Below, one piece after another: positions 17,611 to 26,730 of a stretch of DNA of 64,000 bases. Position 1 is the stretch's first letter. Every line of letters starts with the position of its first letter. The position numbers and the translations under genes were made by a program. Origin of the DNA: Arthrobacter sp. EPSL27 (GTDB taxonomy: Bacteria > Actinomycetota > Actinomycetes > Actinomycetales > Micrococcaceae); NCBI RefSeq assembly GCF_001512305.1, contig NZ_LNUT01000004.1, forward strand, positions 1,291,392 to 1,355,391, given 5' to 3'. The notes beneath the pieces were generated by a model, which saw only the letters and a program-made list of their open reading frames with translations, was not told the DNA's origin and ran no database searches.

Positions 17611-18341
17611 ACAACGTCAAGGACATCCCTGCCCGGCAGCCCCTGCTCACTGAAGCCGCCGACGCCGCCCTGCCGGCGGAGCTTGCCCCCGTGGTCCCGC
17701 CGGAGGGACTCGACCGGATCGAGGACGCCATCCGCGCCATGGCGGCCGGACGTCCCGTCCTGGTGGTGGATAACGAGGACCGCGAAAACGAAGGCGACAT
17801 CATCTTCGCCGCGCAGCACGCCACCCCGGCCCTCATGGGCTGGACCATCCGGTACAGCTCCGGAGTGATCTGCGTGCCGCTCGACGGCGGACGCGCGGAC
17901 GCCCTTGCCCTGCCGCAGATGGTCGAGCTCAATGAGGACGCCAAGGGCACCGCCTACACGGTTTCCTGCGACGCCGCCGTCGGCGTCAGCACCGGAATTT
18001 CCGCCACGGACCGGGCCCTGACCGCGCGGATCCTGGCCGATCCGGGCAGCGAACCCGCGGCGCTGACCCGCCCCGGGCATGTTTTTCCGCTCCGTGCCGT
18101 TAAGGGGGGAGTGCGGGAACGTCCCGGGCACACCGAGGCGGCTGTGGAATTGTGCCGGCTGGCCGGCCTCGAACCCGTGGGTGTGATTGCGGAAGTGGTG
18201 TACGACAACGGAGAGATGATGCGGCTGGACGGGCTTCGTGGCTTTGCCCTGGAGCACGGCTGCCCGCTGATCTCGATTGCGGATCTGGTGGATTACCTGG
18301 AAACAGGGGAGTCCGCCGGCCTTGCAGCAGACCCCGCGTGA
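17607..18341 (+). CDS. ribB: 3,4-dihydroxy-2-butanone-4-phosphate synthase, monofunctional
   Basis: A 244-residue RibB converting ribulose-5-P to the four-carbon precursor of riboflavin. Signature pieces are VVDNEDRENEGDI (metal and substrate-binding acidic loop), STGISATDRALT, RPGHVFPLRA and GHTEAAVEL. The start is a GTG at 17607 overlapping the ribE stop. It has an N-terminal extension of about 30 residues. In many actinobacteria RibB is fused to GTP cyclohydrolase II; here it ends cleanly and RibA is a separate gene in another frame. Confidence 0.95.
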   Translation: MNNVKDIPARQPLLTEAADAALPAELAPVVPPEGLDRIEDAIRAMAAGRPVLVVDNEDRENEGDIIFAAQHATPALMGWTIRYSSGVICVPLDGGRADALALPQMVELNEDAKGTAYTVSCDAAVGVSTGISATDRALTARILADPGSEPAALTRPGHVFPLRAVKGGVRERPGHTEAAVELCRLAGLEPVGVIAEVVYDNGEMMRLDGLRGFALEHGCPLISIADLVDYLETGESAGLAADPA

Positions 18342-18366
18342 GGAAGCGCGTGATGGAGGAGAAACG

Positions 18367-19065
18367 ATGACGACGTCTGAAGCTCAGGACCACCTGCCGG
18401 CCGCCGGCCAGCCGCACCCGGTCAGCGCGGGACCGGTGGTGCAGCTGCCCACCGCCTTTGGCGACTTCGTGGCGCAGGCCTGGACCGATCTGGCCACCGG
18501 CGCCGAGCACCTGGCCGTCAGCTCCCCGCTGCCGCCGGTGGACGGGGCAGCGCCGCTGGTCCGCCTGCATTCGGAGTGCCTCACCGGTGACGTGTTCGGC
18601 TCGTACCGCTGCGACTGCGGCGAACAGCTGGCTTACGCCCTGGAGATGATCAACGAGTTCGGCGGCACGCTGCTGTACCTGCGCGGCCAGGAGGGCCGGG
18701 GTATCGGCCTGGCGAACAAGATGAAGGCCTACGCCCTGCAGGAGGCCGGCTTTGACACCGTGGAGGCCAACGAGCAGCTGGGCCTGCCCGTCGACGCGCG
18801 CTGCTACAAGGCCGCGGCCCAGATCCTCGCGGACATGGGCCTGCACGAGATCCGTCTGCTGAGCAACAACCCGGACAAGCAGGACCGGCTGGCCCAGGCC
18901 GGCGTCCGGGTCGTGGAGATGGTGCCCACCGAGGTGCCGTCCCGCGAGCAGAACCTCCGCTACCTGCAGACCAAGAAGGACCGCATGGACCACCGGCTGG
19001 TCCTGGACATGGAACCGGCTTCGCCGGCCGCCGGTCCGCGCGGGTTCGAACACGAACAGGACTGA
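18367..19065 (+). CDS. ribA: GTP cyclohydrolase II
   Basis: A 232-residue enzyme opening the GTP imidazole ring at the first committed step of riboflavin synthesis. The zinc-binding pattern C-x10-C-x-C is seen in SECLTGDVFGSYRCDCGEQ. YLRGQEGRGIGL and the C-terminal NNPDKQDRL loop follow. I start it at the ATG at 18367, which has a GGAGGAG ribosome binding site. It is 25 bp after ribB. About 35 N-terminal residues before the domain are not conserved. Confidence 0.95.
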   Translation: MTTSEAQDHLPAAGQPHPVSAGPVVQLPTAFGDFVAQAWTDLATGAEHLAVSSPLPPVDGAAPLVRLHSECLTGDVFGSYRCDCGEQLAYALEMINEFGGTLLYLRGQEGRGIGLANKMKAYALQEAGFDTVEANEQLGLPVDARCYKAAAQILADMGLHEIRLLSNNPDKQDRLAQAGVRVVEMVPTEVPSREQNLRYLQTKKDRMDHRLVLDMEPASPAAGPRGFEHEQD

Positions 19066-19136
19066 ACAGCGTGCGGCCGGCCCGGACGGGGCCGCCCGGC
19101 GTTCCGTCAACAATCAGCACCGCACGAATCAGCACG

Positions 19137-19166
19137 ACACGACTTAGCAGCACACGACTTAGCAGC
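19137..19166 (+). repeat. 15-bp tandem duplication between ribA and ribH
   Basis: ACACGACTTAGCAGC occurs twice back to back (19137-19151, 19152-19166), preceded by weaker copies. It lies in the 130-bp ribA-ribH gap and looks like slippage. Confidence 0.8.
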
Positions 19167-19195
19167 ACAGCACTGTGCAGAACAGGGATTCCCAC

Positions 19196-19681
19196 ATGAG
19201 CGGCCACGGCGCACCCCAGATTGACCTCAGCACCTTCAATCCGGAGGAAACCTCCCAGCTGAAACTGGCCATCGTGGCCGCCAGCTGGCACACCCAGATC
19301 ATGGACGGGCTCCTCGACGGTGCCCTGCGGGCGGCAAAGGATGCCGGCGTCGGCGACCCCACCGTGCTCCGCGTCCCCGGCACGTTCGAACTCCCCGTCG
19401 CGGCGGCCCGGCTGGCGCCGCACTTCGACGCCGTCGTGGCGCTCGGCGTCGTGATCCGCGGCGGAACCCCGCACTTTGAATACGTCTGCGAGGCGGCCAC
19501 CCTGGGCCTCACCGAGGTCTCCGTCCGCACCGGCATCCCCGTCGGCTTCGGCGTGCTGACGTGCGACACGGAACAGCAGGGCATCGACCGGGCCGGGCTG
19601 CCGGGTTCCAAGGAAGATAAGGGACACGAGGCCGTCACGGCCGCCCTCGCCACCGCGGTGACCCTCAAGCAGTACAGCTGA
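19196..19681 (+). CDS. ribH: 6,7-dimethyl-8-ribityllumazine synthase
   Basis: A 161-residue lumazine synthase that joins the RibB and RibD pathway products and forms an icosahedral or pentameric shell. Motifs include [44 protein letters not shown] with the catalytic His, and GFGVLTCDT. The ATG at 19196 has an AGGGA site about 7 bases upstream; an in-frame GTG at 19175 is a weaker alternative. It is the last gene of the riboflavin cluster. Confidence 0.96.
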   Translation: MSGHGAPQIDLSTFNPEETSQLKLAIVAASWHTQIMDGLLDGALRAAKDAGVGDPTVLRVPGTFELPVAAARLAPHFDAVVALGVVIRGGTPHFEYVCEAATLGLTEVSVRTGIPVGFGVLTCDTEQQGIDRAGLPGSKEDKGHEAVTAALATAVTLKQYS

Positions 19682-19810
19682 GCCGTAGGGCACGGCCGGG
19701 TCCCGCAGAGGGCCCGGCCGTCCCAACACGCTGTGTCATCACTCACATCTTCGCCGTCATGCGGGCCCCCGGCAGGCGCCCGCCGCCGTCGAGCAAGTAG
19801 GCTGGAGGGT

Positions 19811-20074
19811 GTGAAGAATTTCGAATCGCTGTTCGCAGAACTGAGTGAGAAGGCAGCCGTCCGTCCGGAGGGCTCCCGCACCATTGCCGAACTGGATTCC
19901 GGAGTCCACGGCATCGGCAAGAAAGTCGTGGAGGAAGCAGCCGAAGTCTGGATGGCTGCCGAGTACGAATCCGATGAAGCGGCCGCTGAGGAGATTTCCC
20001 AGTTGCTCTACCACCTGCAGGTTCTGATGCTCGCCAAAGGACTCAGCCTGGAAGACGTCTACAAGCATCTCTAG
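19811..20074 (+). CDS. hisE: Phosphoribosyl-ATP diphosphatase
   Basis: An 87-residue all-alpha MazG-like enzyme hydrolysing PRATP to PRAMP, the second step of histidine synthesis. It has the family block [21 protein letters not shown], read as [14 protein letters not shown] with the Glu metal ligands, and [13 protein letters not shown]. The start is a GTG at 19811 with GGAGGG very close upstream. It leads a his run with hisG and hisF. The monofunctional form is usual in actinobacteria. Confidence 0.95.
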   Translation: MKNFESLFAELSEKAAVRPEGSRTIAELDSGVHGIGKKVVEEAAEVWMAAEYESDEAAAEEISQLLYHLQVLMLAKGLSLEDVYKHL

Positions 20075-20173
20075 CCACGCCCGCACCGGAACCAGGCCCT
20101 GCCCTGCGGTTCCGGTGACAAGCGTGGCCCGCTGTGCCTGCACCGAACCCTTCCTGACCAGAAAGACCTTCCC

Positions 20174-21016
20174 ATGCTGAGAGTTGCCGTCCCGAACAAG
20201 GGATCCCTGTCCGAAGCCGCCTCCGCCATGCTCGCCGAGGCCGGCTACCGCCAGCGCCGCGATACCCGCGAGCTGGTCATGGTGGACCCGGACAACGACA
20301 TTGAATTCTTCTTCCTCCGCCCCCGCGACATCGCCGTCTACGTCGGCCAGGGCACGCTCGACGTCGGCATCACCGGCCGCGACCTGCTCCTCGACGCCGA
20401 GGTGGAAGCCGAAGAGCTGCTGCCCCTGGGCTTCGCCGCCTCCACCTTCCGCTTCGCCGGCCCCGTGGGCGACTTCGCCACCGTGGAACAGCTCGAGGGC
20501 AAGCGCCTCGCCACCAGCTACGACGGGCTGCTCCGCGGCTACCTTGCCGAGCGCGGCATCAACGCCAAGGTGGTCCGCCTCGACGGCGCCGTGGAATCCT
20601 CCGTGCGCCTCGGCGTCGCGGACGCGATCGCCGACGTCGTCGAGACCGGCAACACGCTCAAGGCCGCCGGCATGGAAATCTTTGGTCAGCCCATCCTGCA
20701 CTCCGAAGCTGTCCTGATCGGCCGCAAGGGCGAGCAGAACCCGGCCGCCGAGGTCCTGATCCGCCGCCTGCAGGGCGTCCTCGTGGCGCGGCAGTACGTC
20801 ATGATGGACTACGACATCCGCAAGGAGCTCGTGGAGCAAGCCGCTGCCCTGACCCCCGGCCTGGAATCGCCCACGGTCTCCCCGCTGCGCGACTCGGACT
20901 GGGTTGCCGTCCGCTCCATGGTGCCGAAACGGCAGACCAACCGGATCATGGACGAGCTGTACGACCTTGGCGCCCGCGCCATCCTGGTCAGCACCATCCA
21001 CGCCTGCCGCATCTGA
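20174..21016 (+). CDS. hisG: ATP phosphoribosyltransferase, long form
   Basis: A 280-residue HisG, the first and feedback-regulated step of histidine synthesis, joining ATP and PRPP. The N-terminal [14 protein letters not shown] and [16 protein letters not shown] start the catalytic domains. The PRPP loop includes [13 protein letters not shown]. The C-terminal region from about residue 210 is the ACT-like histidine-sensing domain of the long form, so no HisZ is needed. It lies 99 bp after hisE. Confidence 0.96.
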   Translation: MLRVAVPNKGSLSEAASAMLAEAGYRQRRDTRELVMVDPDNDIEFFFLRPRDIAVYVGQGTLDVGITGRDLLLDAEVEAEELLPLGFAASTFRFAGPVGDFATVEQLEGKRLATSYDGLLRGYLAERGINAKVVRLDGAVESSVRLGVADAIADVVETGNTLKAAGMEIFGQPILHSEAVLIGRKGEQNPAAEVLIRRLQGVLVARQYVMMDYDIRKELVEQAAALTPGLESPTVSPLRDSDWVAVRSMVPKRQTNRIMDELYDLGARAILVSTIHACRI

Positions 21017-21062
21017 GCCGGCCTGCACCAACCTTCCGCAAAGCGAATACCAGGAGAAGTTC

Positions 21063-21839
21063 ATGGCTGTAGCCGTCCGCGTTATCCCGTGCCTGGACGT
21101 TGATGCCGGCCGCGTGGTCAAGGGCATCAACTTCGAAGGGCTCCGCGACGCCGGGGACCCCGTCGAACTGGCGCACCGCTACGACAACGGCGGCGCCGAC
21201 GAGCTGACCTTCCTCGACGTCACGGCCTCCTCGGGCAACCGGGAAACCACGTTCGACGTCGTCCGGCGCACCGCCGAGGAAGTCTTCATCCCGCTGACGG
21301 TAGGCGGCGGCGTCCGCGGCGTCTCCGAGGTGGACCGGCTGCTGCGCTGCGGCGCGGACAAGGCGGCCATCAACACCGCCGCCGTCGCCCGGCCCGACGT
21401 GATCGACGAGATCACCCGGCACTTCGGTTCCCAGGTCCTGGTGCTGTCCCTCGACGCGCGCCGGACCCGTCCGGGATCACAGCCCACCCCCTCCGGCTTC
21501 GAGGTCACCACCCACGGCGGCCGCCAGGGCACCGGAATCGACGCCATCGCCTGGGCGCAGGAAGCGGCCGACCGCGGGGTGGGCGAAATCCTGCTCAACT
21601 CGATTGACGCCGACGGCACCAAGGACGGCTTCGACCTGGAACTGATCCGGCTCGCCCGGGCCGGCGTCAAGGTTCCGCTCATCGCGTCCGGCGGTGCCGG
21701 CAAGCCCGAGCACTTCCCGCCTGCCGTGGCGGCCGGCGCAGATGCGGTGCTCGCGGCGTCGGTCTTCCACTTCGGCCCGCTGGACATGATCGCCCAAGTC
21801 AAAACCGCAATCCGCGACGCAGGCTTCGAAGTCCGCTAG
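21063..21839 (+). CDS. hisF: Imidazole glycerol phosphate synthase cyclase subunit
   Basis: A 258-residue TIM barrel making IGP and AICAR from PRFAR with ammonia from HisH. Key parts are [21 protein letters not shown] (catalytic Asp in CLDVD), [22 protein letters not shown] with the second catalytic Asp, and [10 protein letters not shown]. The true start is the ATG at 21063 with AGGAGAAG upstream. Its partner hisH is not in the window. Confidence 0.96.
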   Translation: MAVAVRVIPCLDVDAGRVVKGINFEGLRDAGDPVELAHRYDNGGADELTFLDVTASSGNRETTFDVVRRTAEEVFIPLTVGGGVRGVSEVDRLLRCGADKAAINTAAVARPDVIDEITRHFGSQVLVLSLDARRTRPGSQPTPSGFEVTTHGGRQGTGIDAIAWAQEAADRGVGEILLNSIDADGTKDGFDLELIRLARAGVKVPLIASGGAGKPEHFPPAVAAGADAVLAASVFHFGPLDMIAQVKTAIRDAGFEVR

Positions 21840-21850
21840 CCGCATCTGAA

Positions 21851-21915
21851 GCAACGCGGGGTCACTTCGCGTCCGTCCCGAGGGAGTTTATGGACGCGAA
21901 GTGACCCCGCGTTGC
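21851..21915. repeat. Dispersed palindromic element, copy B
   Basis: A perfect 24-bp inverted repeat (21851-21874 with 21892-21915) with a 17-nt loop. The outer 15 bases GCAACGCGGGGTCAC match copy A at 6925. It is followed by a T-rich run and sits between convergent genes (hisF and the TIGR03085 gene). Confidence 0.9.
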
Positions 21916-21940
21916 TTTGTCTTTAGGAAACGGGTGGGGA

Positions 21941-22585
21941 CTAGAGACCGACTTCGGCGGACTGCAGGAGCGCGACGGCGTCCGGCTGGCCTTCGAAGGT
22001 CACCAGCGCGTGGCGCGTGCGGCCGTGGGCGTGCATCAGGAGTTCGCCGGGCTCGCCGACGATCGCTACGGATACGGGCGCGCGCTTGGCGACGTGCCGG
22101 GGTCCGGAGGGGCGCACCAGCACAATCCCGAGGTCCACACCGCGGTAGAGGATGGCTGCGCGCTTGACCAGTTCGTCCCAGAGGGCGTCGGAGTATTCCT
22201 CGTCGAGGGCGCGGGGAGCCCAGCGGTCCACGGCCCTGCGGACGTCCTCGGTGTGGACGAAATATTCGATCAGGTTGGCGCTTTCGTCCAGCGCCTTGAT
22301 CCGCATGGGGGAGAACGCGGACGGGCCTGCCCGGAAGGAATAGACCAGCTTGTTGTAGTCCTCCGGCGTTTTCAGCGTGGCGGCCAGTTCGGCCGTGGCC
22401 TGGTCCGACGCCTTGGAAAGTCGCTTGATCAGGAGCCCCAGGCCAACAGCGGCTTTACGCTCGCGGAGGTACAGGTGGGCAGCAAGATCCCGGGTCTGCC
22501 AGCCCTTGCAGAGCGTGGGGGAGTCAGGACCGGCCGCCAGTAAGGTTTCGGCCAGAACTTCTCGGGACGGATCGACGAAATGCAT
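21941..22585 (-). CDS. TIGR03085 family metal-binding protein (DinB/maleylpyruvate-isomerase-like)
   Basis: A 214-residue protein of the mycothiol-dependent maleylpyruvate isomerase/DinB-like superfamily, subgroup TIGR03085. The N-terminal part has LCKGWQTRDLAAHLYLRE, with a His that in this fold binds a divalent metal. HTEDVRRAV near residue 125 supplies further candidate ligands (H and E). The start is the ATG at 22585. The gene faces away from hisI. Substrate is unknown; the superfamily includes thiol S-transferases. Confidence 0.85.
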   Translation of the reverse strand: MHFVDPSREVLAETLLAAGPDSPTLCKGWQTRDLAAHLYLRERKAAVGLGLLIKRLSKASDQATAELAATLKTPEDYNKLVYSFRAGPSAFSPMRIKALDESANLIEYFVHTEDVRRAVDRWAPRALDEEYSDALWDELVKRAAILYRGVDLGIVLVRPSGPRHVAKRAPVSVAIVGEPGELLMHAHGRTRHALVTFEGQPDAVALLQSAEVGL

Positions 22586-22727
22586 CACTTGTGAAACTAG
22601 CACGAGACGGCGCAGCGTGTGCACCTGAACCGCCGTCGTCCCCGCTCCGCCGGCTGATTGCGCCGATGTTAAGCCAGGGCCGGGCCAGCGGGGCGGCGCC
22701 CCGATGCGAGGCACTAGACTTGAGGGG

Positions 22728-23147
22728 ATGTCTGAGCAGCCCGCCCCCGCCCCCCGTCGCACCAGTGCAGATACCCCGGCCCCGCCGTCCGGCCCGCTGC
22801 CCGAAGGCCTCGCCGCCGCCCTCAAGCGTGACAGCGCCGGCCTGGTTGCGGCGATCGTGCAGCAGTACGACACCAACGAGGTGCTCATGCTGGGCTGGAT
22901 GGACGACGAAGCCCTGCACCGCACCATGACCACCGGACGGGTGACCTTCTACTCGCGCTCCCGCCAGGAATACTGGCGCAAGGGTGACACCTCCGGCCAC
23001 GTGCAGTGGGTCAAGTCCCTCGCCATGGACTGCGACGGCGATGCGCTCCTGGTCCGCGTGGACCAGGTCGGTGCCGCCTGCCACACCGGCACCCGGACCT
23101 GCTTCGACGGCCGCGGACTCGACGTCGTCACCGGCAACGCCGGCTGA
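22728..23147 (+). CDS. hisI: Phosphoribosyl-AMP cyclohydrolase
   Basis: A 139-residue enzyme opening the purine ring of PRAMP in histidine synthesis. The catalytic and metal motifs are [10 protein letters not shown] and [10 protein letters not shown], with Cys and Asp ligands, near residues 97-126. An approximately 25-residue Pro/Ala-rich extension precedes the fold. The start ATG at 22728 follows a GAGGGG site. It sits 63 bp upstream of trpE, joining his and trp genes. Confidence 0.96.
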   Translation: MSEQPAPAPRRTSADTPAPPSGPLPEGLAAALKRDSAGLVAAIVQQYDTNEVLMLGWMDDEALHRTMTTGRVTFYSRSRQEYWRKGDTSGHVQWVKSLAMDCDGDALLVRVDQVGAACHTGTRTCFDGRGLDVVTGNAG

Positions 23148-23210
23148 CCCGGCCCCGGCCCCAGCACACCCCCACCAGGAACCACTGAAGAACAGGCGGA
23201 AACCACAGCC

Positions 23211-24776
23211 ATGCAGGACCTTGGAATCATCAGCCCTGGCCTGGAGGAGTTCCGTGAACTCGCCGGCCACAGCCGTGTCATCCCCGTCCGGCTGAAGGTG
23301 CTCGCTGACGCCGAAACGCCGATCGGGCTGTACCGGAAGCTTGCCCAGGGCCAGCCCGGCACGTTCCTGATGGAATCCGCGGCCGTCGGCGGCTCCTGGT
23401 CCCGCTACTCCTTCATTGGTGCCCGCTCCCGGGCCACCCTCACCACCAAAGACGGCCAGGCGCACTGGCTCGGCGAACCCCCGGTGGGCGTCCCGCTCGG
23501 CGGCAGCCCCGTCGACGCGATCCGCGACACCGTCGAAGCCCTCCGCACTGACCGGTTCGAGGGACTGCCGCCGTTCACGTCCGGTCTGGTGGGGTTCCTT
23601 GGCTGGGAAACCGTCCGACACTGGGAGAAGCTGACCAGCCCGCCAGAGGATGATCTGGAGCTGCCCGAAATGGCGCTCAACCTCGTCACGGACATGGCCG
23701 TGCACGACAATATGGACGGGACCGTCCTGCTGATTGCCAACGCCATCAACTTCGACAACAGCTCCGAGCGGGTGGACGAGGCCTGGCACGACGCCGTCGT
23801 CCGGGTCAAGGCGCTTCTCGCCAAAGTCAGCGCCCCCGTCCAGCAGCCGGTCTCCGTGCTGGACCCCGCGGCCCTCGACTTCGCGTCCAGCGTGCAGGAA
23901 CGCTGGGACGAGAACGAATACCTCGCCGCCCTGGACCGCGGCAAGGAAGCAATCGTCGACGGCGAGGTCTTCCAGGTGGTCATCTCCCGCCGCTTCGAGA
24001 TGGAGTGCGGTGCGGACCCGCTGGATGTCTACCGGGTGCTGCGGAACACCAACCCCAGCCCCTACATGTACATCTTCAGCCTGGAGGACGCCGCCGGGCG
24101 GCAGTACTCGATCGTGGGGTCCTCCCCGGAGGCGCTGGTGACGGTCACGGGGGAGGAAGTGATCACCCACCCGATCGCAGGGTCCCGGCCCCGCGGCAGG
24201 ACCGTGGAAGCGGACAAGGCCCTGGCCGAGGAGCTCCTCGCCGACGAGAAGGAGCGCGCCGAGCACCTCATGCTGGTGGACCTCTCCCGCAACGACCTCT
24301 CCAAGGTCTGCGTGGCCGGCTCCGTGGACGTCACCCAGTTCATGGAAGTCGAGCGCTTCAGCCACATCATGCACCTGGTCTCCACGGTGGTCGGCAAACT
24401 GGCGCCCACGGCCAAGGCCTACGACGTGCTGAAGGCGACCTTCCCGGCCGGAACACTCTCCGGTGCCCCCAAGCCCCGCGCACTGCGCCTGCTCGACGAG
24501 CTGGAACCGCACCGCCGCGGCATCTACGGCGGGGTGGTGGGCTACCTCGACTTCGCCGGCGACATGGACATGGCCATCGCCATCCGGTCGGCCCTGCTGC
24601 GGGAAGGCCGCGCCTACGTGCAGGCCGGCGGCGGGATCGTGGCCGACTCGGTGAACGCCACCGAGGCCCTGGAAACCGTGAACAAGGCCGCCGCGCCCAT
24701 GCGCGCCGTCCACACGGCCCGCTCGCTGCGCAACATCACGGCCGAGTCCATTTCCGACGCCGGGACCCAGCAGTGA
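23211..24776 (+). CDS. trpE: Anthranilate synthase component I
   Basis: A 521-residue chorismate-using subunit of anthranilate synthase. The feedback-inhibition region LMESAAVGGSWSRYSFIG lies near residue 55. The catalytic core from about 240 has GEVFQVVISRRFE, NPSPYMYIF, PIAGSRPRG, LVDLSRNDL and FPAGTLSGAPKPRA. Ammonia should come from TrpG, which is not in the window. The stop overlaps the GTG of the next gene. Confidence 0.97.
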   Translation: MQDLGIISPGLEEFRELAGHSRVIPVRLKVLADAETPIGLYRKLAQGQPGTFLMESAAVGGSWSRYSFIGARSRATLTTKDGQAHWLGEPPVGVPLGGSPVDAIRDTVEALRTDRFEGLPPFTSGLVGFLGWETVRHWEKLTSPPEDDLELPEMALNLVTDMAVHDNMDGTVLLIANAINFDNSSERVDEAWHDAVVRVKALLAKVSAPVQQPVSVLDPAALDFASSVQERWDENEYLAALDRGKEAIVDGEVFQVVISRRFEMECGADPLDVYRVLRNTNPSPYMYIFSLEDAAGRQYSIVGSSPEALVTVTGEEVITHPIAGSRPRGRTVEADKALAEELLADEKERAEHLMLVDLSRNDLSKVCVAGSVDVTQFMEVERFSHIMHLVSTVVGKLAPTAKAYDVLKATFPAGTLSGAPKPRALRLLDELEPHRRGIYGGVVGYLDFAGDMDMAIAIRSALLREGRAYVQAGGGIVADSVNATEALETVNKAAAPMRAVHTARSLRNITAESISDAGTQQ

Positions 24777-25396
24777 GCGGCAGCACCGTCAAAAGCACCA
24801 GCCCGGTGGTTCCGCGCTGGGCACGGAAATCCACCCTGGTGCTGGCCATTTCCCTCCTGGCGCTGGCCGTCTTCGGCACCACCACGCAGACCTGGCTGGT
24901 GGTCCACCTGGAGCCGGCGCAGCTCGGCCAGGCCGTTAACAGCCAGGACGGCCTGCAGGTCCAGGGCAGCAAGGCCGCCACCACCGTGACGGCACTTGCC
25001 CTGGTGGCCCTGGCCGGCGGGCTGGCCGCATCGATCGCCGGACGGGTGGCCCGCTGGGTCATCACCGCGTTGATCCTGCTCGCCGCCGCCGGGATCGTCG
25101 GCGCGGCCGCCGTCGTGATCGCGGATCCGCTGGCCGCCGCGCAGGGCTCGATTGCCGCCGCCACCGGGATCACCGGCAGCAACGTGCGGGTGGACGTCAC
25201 CGTCTTCCCGGCCCTCGCCGTCGCCGCCGGCTGCCTCCTGGGGCTCGGCGCCCTGCTGATCATCCCCGCGGGCCGTTACTGGAAGTCCCGCACGAAATAC
25301 GACACCGCGGCAACCGGCGGGTCCGCGGCACCGGCCGGGCCGGCCGACGAGATCGACAGCTGGGACCGGTTGTCCCGCGGCGACGATCCCACCTGA
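24773..25396 (+). CDS. Trp biosynthesis-associated membrane protein (TIGR02234)
   Basis: A 207-residue membrane protein. There are about four hydrophobic segments (near residues 22-42, 65-85, 92-115 and 140-165) and a polar C-terminus with SWDRLSRGDDPT. Its position directly after trpE, sharing GTGA, and its topology match the TIGR02234 family found in actinobacterial trp operons. No biochemical role is known to me. Confidence 0.88.
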   Translation: MSGSTVKSTSPVVPRWARKSTLVLAISLLALAVFGTTTQTWLVVHLEPAQLGQAVNSQDGLQVQGSKAATTVTALALVALAGGLAASIAGRVARWVITALILLAAAGIVGAAAVVIADPLAAAQGSIAAATGITGSNVRVDVTVFPALAVAAGCLLGLGALLIIPAGRYWKSRTKYDTAATGGSAAPAGPADEIDSWDRLSRGDDPT

Positions 25397-25522
25397 GCCG
25401 ATGCCGCGGGCGCGGCACGTTACGCGGCGGGCGGCACGTCCCGCCGCCCGGCGAGCAACACGGCCAACAACGCAGTCAAAAAATGGCAGAATGTAAGCAG
25501 TATTCACCCTGAGGAGATATCA

Positions 25523-25813
25523 ATGAGCAACGCCCCTGTTTCCGCCCCCAAGCCCGCTGCCGGAACCGGCTACTCCTACGACGACATCGATCACAGCGAG
25601 CCCACCGGCCACGGCAACAGCCCCGCCGCCTGGACCACTGTCTTCGTGATGCTCGCCGGTGCGCTCGTCATGGCCATCGCGTTCGTCATCGCCAACACCC
25701 CGATCTTCATCGCCGGCGGCGCTGTCATGCTGCTCGGCCTGGTCATCGGGTTCGTTATGCGCAAGGCCGGCTACGGTGTGGGCGGCAGCAAGCTGAAGAA
25801 CTCCGGCCACTGA
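25523..25813 (+). CDS. HGxxPAAW family membrane protein
   Basis: A 96-residue protein with the family-defining HGNSPAAW at about residues 30-37, followed by two membrane helices (about 38-58 and 62-82). A GAGGAG site precedes the ATG. It lies between TIGR02234 and trpC, 2 bp from trpC, as in other actinobacteria. Function is unknown; association with tryptophan synthesis is inferred only from neighbourhood. Confidence 0.9.
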   Translation: MSNAPVSAPKPAAGTGYSYDDIDHSEPTGHGNSPAAWTTVFVMLAGALVMAIAFVIANTPIFIAGGAVMLLGLVIGFVMRKAGYGVGGSKLKNSGH

Positions 25814-25815
25814 GC

Positions 25816-26634
25816 GTGACTGTTCTCGATGACATCAATGCCGGTGTCAGGGAGGATATGGAGGCTCGCCAGCGCCTCGTTTCGCTCGCGGAACTGAAGG
25901 AGCGTGCGGCCGCTGCCCCGCCGGCGCGCGATGCCTGGACCGCCTTGGGCGGCCCCTCTGACGCCCGCGGGCAGCTGAAGGTCATCGCGGAGATCAAGCG
26001 CCGGAGCCCCTCCAAGGGTGACCTGGCCAGCATCGCCGATCCCGCCTCGCTCGCCGTCCAGTACGCCGACGGCGGCGCGGCAGCGATCAGCGTCCTGACC
26101 GAGCAGCGCCGCTTTAACGGCTCCCTCGCCGATTTCGACGCCGTCCGGGCCGCGGTGGACGTCCCGCTGCTGCGCAAGGACTTCATGATCGACGAGTACC
26201 AGATCTGGGAGGCCCGGGCACACGGGGCCGACCTGATCCTGCTGATCGTGGCTTCCCTGTCCGACGCGCAGCTGCGCGAGTACAGCGCCCTCAGCCGTGA
26301 ACTCGGCATGAACGTGCTGGTCGAGACGCACACCGCCGAGGAAATCGAACGGGCCGTTGCCGCCGAGGCGCGGATCATCGGGGTCAACGTCCGCAACCTC
26401 AAGACGCTCGACGTCGACCGTTCGGTCTTCGCCGAACTCGCCGGAGCCATCCCCGCCGGTGCGCTGGTCATCGCCGAATCCGGAGTGCGCGGCGTCGACG
26501 ACGTCCGCCACTACGCGGCGAACGGCGCCGACGCGGTCCTGGTCGGCGAGGCGCTGGTCAGCGACGCGACCCCGCGCGAGCGGATCGCGGAGTTCATGGC
26601 CGCCGGAGCCCAAGAAATCGCCGTCCGTTCCTGA
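25816..26634 (+). CDS. trpC: Indole-3-glycerol phosphate synthase
   Basis: A 272-residue TIM barrel closing the indole ring. Motifs are IAEIKRRSPSKGDL with the catalytic Lys, PLLRKDFMIDEYQI, LVETHTAEE, IGVNVRNLKTLDVD and AESGVRG. The start is a GTG at 25816. It is monofunctional, with no PRAI domain. Confidence 0.97.
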   Translation: MTVLDDINAGVREDMEARQRLVSLAELKERAAAAPPARDAWTALGGPSDARGQLKVIAEIKRRSPSKGDLASIADPASLAVQYADGGAAAISVLTEQRRFNGSLADFDAVRAAVDVPLLRKDFMIDEYQIWEARAHGADLILLIVASLSDAQLREYSALSRELGMNVLVETHTAEEIERAVAAEARIIGVNVRNLKTLDVDRSVFAELAGAIPAGALVIAESGVRGVDDVRHYAANGADAVLVGEALVSDATPRERIAEFMAAGAQEIAVRS

Positions 26635-26730
26635 CCTGCGCTCCGGACCAGGCGACGCCTGGCCGGACGCCGGCAGCGCAGCCGCGCGGCACCCAAGATC
26701 TAGTTAGCAGTGGAAATGGATGTGAGACTC

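Noticed and set aside
18277..18366. Upstream extension of the ribA frame into ribB, as a possible frameshifted RibBA fusion
   Set aside because: RibB ends naturally, ribA has its own GGAGGAG site and ATG, and the overlapping frame encodes nothing conserved.
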